The notes beneath the pieces were generated by a model. The model was not told where the DNA came from. It ran no database searches and saw only the letters and a program-made list of their open reading frames with translations. Made by a program: the position numbers and the translations under genes. Below are positions 62,934-64,000 of a DNA stretch of 64,000 bases, piece by piece. Source of the stretch: Falsiroseomonas ponticola (GTDB lineage: Bacteria; Pseudomonadota; Alphaproteobacteria; Acetobacterales; Acetobacteraceae); NCBI RefSeq assembly GCF_016805305.1, contig NZ_JAERQN010000006.1:1-64000 (forward strand). The letters are read 5' to 3'. How positions within the stretch are numbered: the first letter of the stretch is position 1; each line of letters opens with the position of its first letter.

Positions 62934-64000
62934 TCGATGTCGCTGTCATTGGCGCAGGGCCCGCCGGCATGGCCGCGGCGACGGAGGCCGCGCAGCGCGG
63001 CGCCTCCGTCGTCGTCTTCGACGAAAGCCCCGCCCCCGGCGGCCAGGTCTATCGCGCGCCACCCGCTGGCTATGCCATGCCCGCCGATCCCGACAGGCAG
63101 GAAGGCGATGCGCTACGCGCCGCCCTCGCCGCCAGCGGCGCCGTCGTGAAGACGGGCCACCGCGTCTGGGGCGTCGGCGGCGGGCCGCTGGTGCCGCTCG
63201 GCGAGGATGCCGCGCCCTTCCGCATCGACGCGCTGGCGCCGGATGGCAGCAACAGCGTGACGGAGGCGCGCGCGCTGGTGCTCGCCACCGGCACGCATGA
63301 GCGCATCATCCCCTTCCCCGGCTGGACGCTGCCCGGCGTGCTCGGCCTGGCGGCGGCGACGATCCTGCTGAAGGCGAATGGCGTGCTGCCGGGACGACGC
63401 GTGGTGGTCGCCGACGCGGGCCCGCTGCTCTACGCCGTCGCTGCCAAGGTGGCGAAGGCGGGCGCGACGGTCGCCGCCGTCGTGGACCTCGCCGCCACCA
63501 GCGAATGGATGGCCGCCCTCCCCGCGCTGATGGCACGGCCCGATCTGCTGGCGCGCGGCGCCGCCTGGCGCGCGAGCCTCACGCTGAATGGCGTGCCGAT
63601 CCTGACCGCGCATCGCATCGTCGCCGCGGAGGGCGATGACGTGCTGCGCCGCGTCCGCGCCGCGCCGCTCGGCGGCGGCGAGGACCGCGTCATCGACTGC
63701 GACGCGCTCACCATCGGCCATGGCCTGGTGCCGGCCACGGAAGCCACGCGCGCCTTCCGCGCCGCGCATCGCTACGATGCCGCGGCCGGCGGCTGGGTGC
63801 CGGTGCTGGATGAGGATCGCCGCACCTCCATCGCGCATCTCTACGCCTGCGGCGATGGATCGGGGGTGCGCGGTGCCGCGGCCGCGCCAGCCTCCGGCCG
63901 CCTTGCCGCACTCGCCGCGCTGCGCGACCTCGGCCTGATCGATGCCGCCGCGCATGCCACCGCCCGCGGCGCCCCCGCCGCCGATTTCGCCCGTGCCGCG
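62930..64000 (+). CDS. FAD/NAD(P)-dependent oxidoreductase (HcnB/OoxA-like), 3' end outside window
   Basis: A 357-residue N-terminal part without a stop before the right edge. The FAD fold opens MIDVAVIGAGPAGMAAATEAAQRG; ATGTHER and a second Rossmann segment follow, and a late CGDG motif lies near residue 308 (YACGDGSGV). It fits the alpha chain of HcnABC/Oox-type dehydrogenases that oxidise glycine, proline or opines. The third subunit, with the substrate FAD site, would be expected past 64000. Confidence 0.87.
   Translation, partial: MIDVAVIGAGPAGMAAATEAAQRGASVVVFDESPAPGGQVYRAPPAGYAMPADPDRQEGDALRAALAASGAVVKTGHRVWGVGGGPLVPLGEDAAPFRIDALAPDGSNSVTEARALVLATGTHERIIPFPGWTLPGVLGLAAATILLKANGVLPGRRVVVADAGPLLYAVAAKVAKAGATVAAVVDLAATSEWMAALPALMARPDLLARGAAWRASLTLNGVPILTAHRIVAAEGDDVLRRVRAAPLGGGEDRVIDCDALTIGHGLVPATEATRAFRAAHRYDAAAGGWVPVLDEDRRTSIAHLYACGDGSGVRGAAAAPASGRLAALAALRDLGLIDAAAHATARGAPAADFARAA

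Noticed and set aside
63113..63955. A 280-codon minus-strand frame at the right end
   Set aside because: It is antisense to the FAD-dependent subunit that opens at 62930 and runs in frame to the edge with clear nucleotide-binding motifs.

Overview
The window is a very GC-rich stretch of bacterial chromosome. Short intergenic gaps, many 1- and 4-base gene overlaps, and the mix of families (UbiK next to YbjN and proC, an lgt-MidA-pgeF run, MarR/OmpR/kinase triplet, Bug-type binding proteins, a phasin) point to an alphaproteobacterium, most likely an Acetobacteraceae/Roseomonas-like organism. That placement is an inference from gene content and composition; no rRNA is present to confirm it.

Layout. 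1-4.7 kb: start of tuf, tRNA-Gly and tRNA-Tyr on the minus strand, then rlmB and a hydratase on the plus strand, a small hypothetical gene and a GT39-like membrane glycosyltransferase, and tRNA-Thr. 4.9-8.2 kb: a visibly lower-GC block of three surface-polysaccharide-type genes (FkbM methyltransferase, an unknown, a glycosyltransferase), closed by a 161-bp palindromic MITE-like element with a TTA target duplication. 8.5-16.9 kb: an HWE-type histidine kinase, two stress/envelope proteins, a CYTH protein, uvrB, a glycine-zipper lipoprotein and a solute-binding protein. 17.0-25.4 kb: a pteridine-reductase-like SDR with folB, then uvrC-pgsA-lipoprotein-moaD-moaE and a tandem pair of paralogous multi-spanning membrane proteins. 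25.4-35.9 kb: tandem GNATs, a MarR/OmpR/kinase operon like petPR, an FG-GAP propeller protein, a LysR-controlled IorAB-type molybdenum hydroxylase, and a phasin with a duplicated 3' end and a PhaR-like palindrome. 35.9-45.8 kb: proC, YbjN, ubiK, hldD, lgt, MidA-like methyltransferase, pgeF, a 22-residue membrane peptide, a lipoprotein, prs, and a DUF35-thiolase pair.

45.9-64 kb is catabolic: fumarylacetoacetase, an HMG-CoA-lyase-like enzyme, a Bug binding protein and a CaiB/BaiF CoA-transferase run rightward; an SDR/acyl-CoA dehydrogenase/kinase/DUF6285 operon matching the LvaD-C-A-B levulinate/4-hydroxyacid pathway runs leftward. Next come a histidine kinase whose membrane domain carries the five ethylene-receptor key residues, with a lone receiver protein; an AtzG/AtzE/HpxZ amide-hydrolysis operon; a universal stress protein; a DUF6282 metallohydrolase translationally linked to a polar amino-acid ABC transporter; and the first two subunits of a sarcosine-oxidase/HcnAB-like flavoenzyme cut by the window edge.

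The most interesting items are the ethylene-receptor-like kinase, the LvaABCD-like operon without a CoA ligase but beside a CoA-transferase, the tandem membrane paralogs, the palindromic MITE at the island edge, and the repeated phasin gene terminus. No CRISPR array, prophage, integrase or intact insertion sequence was seen.
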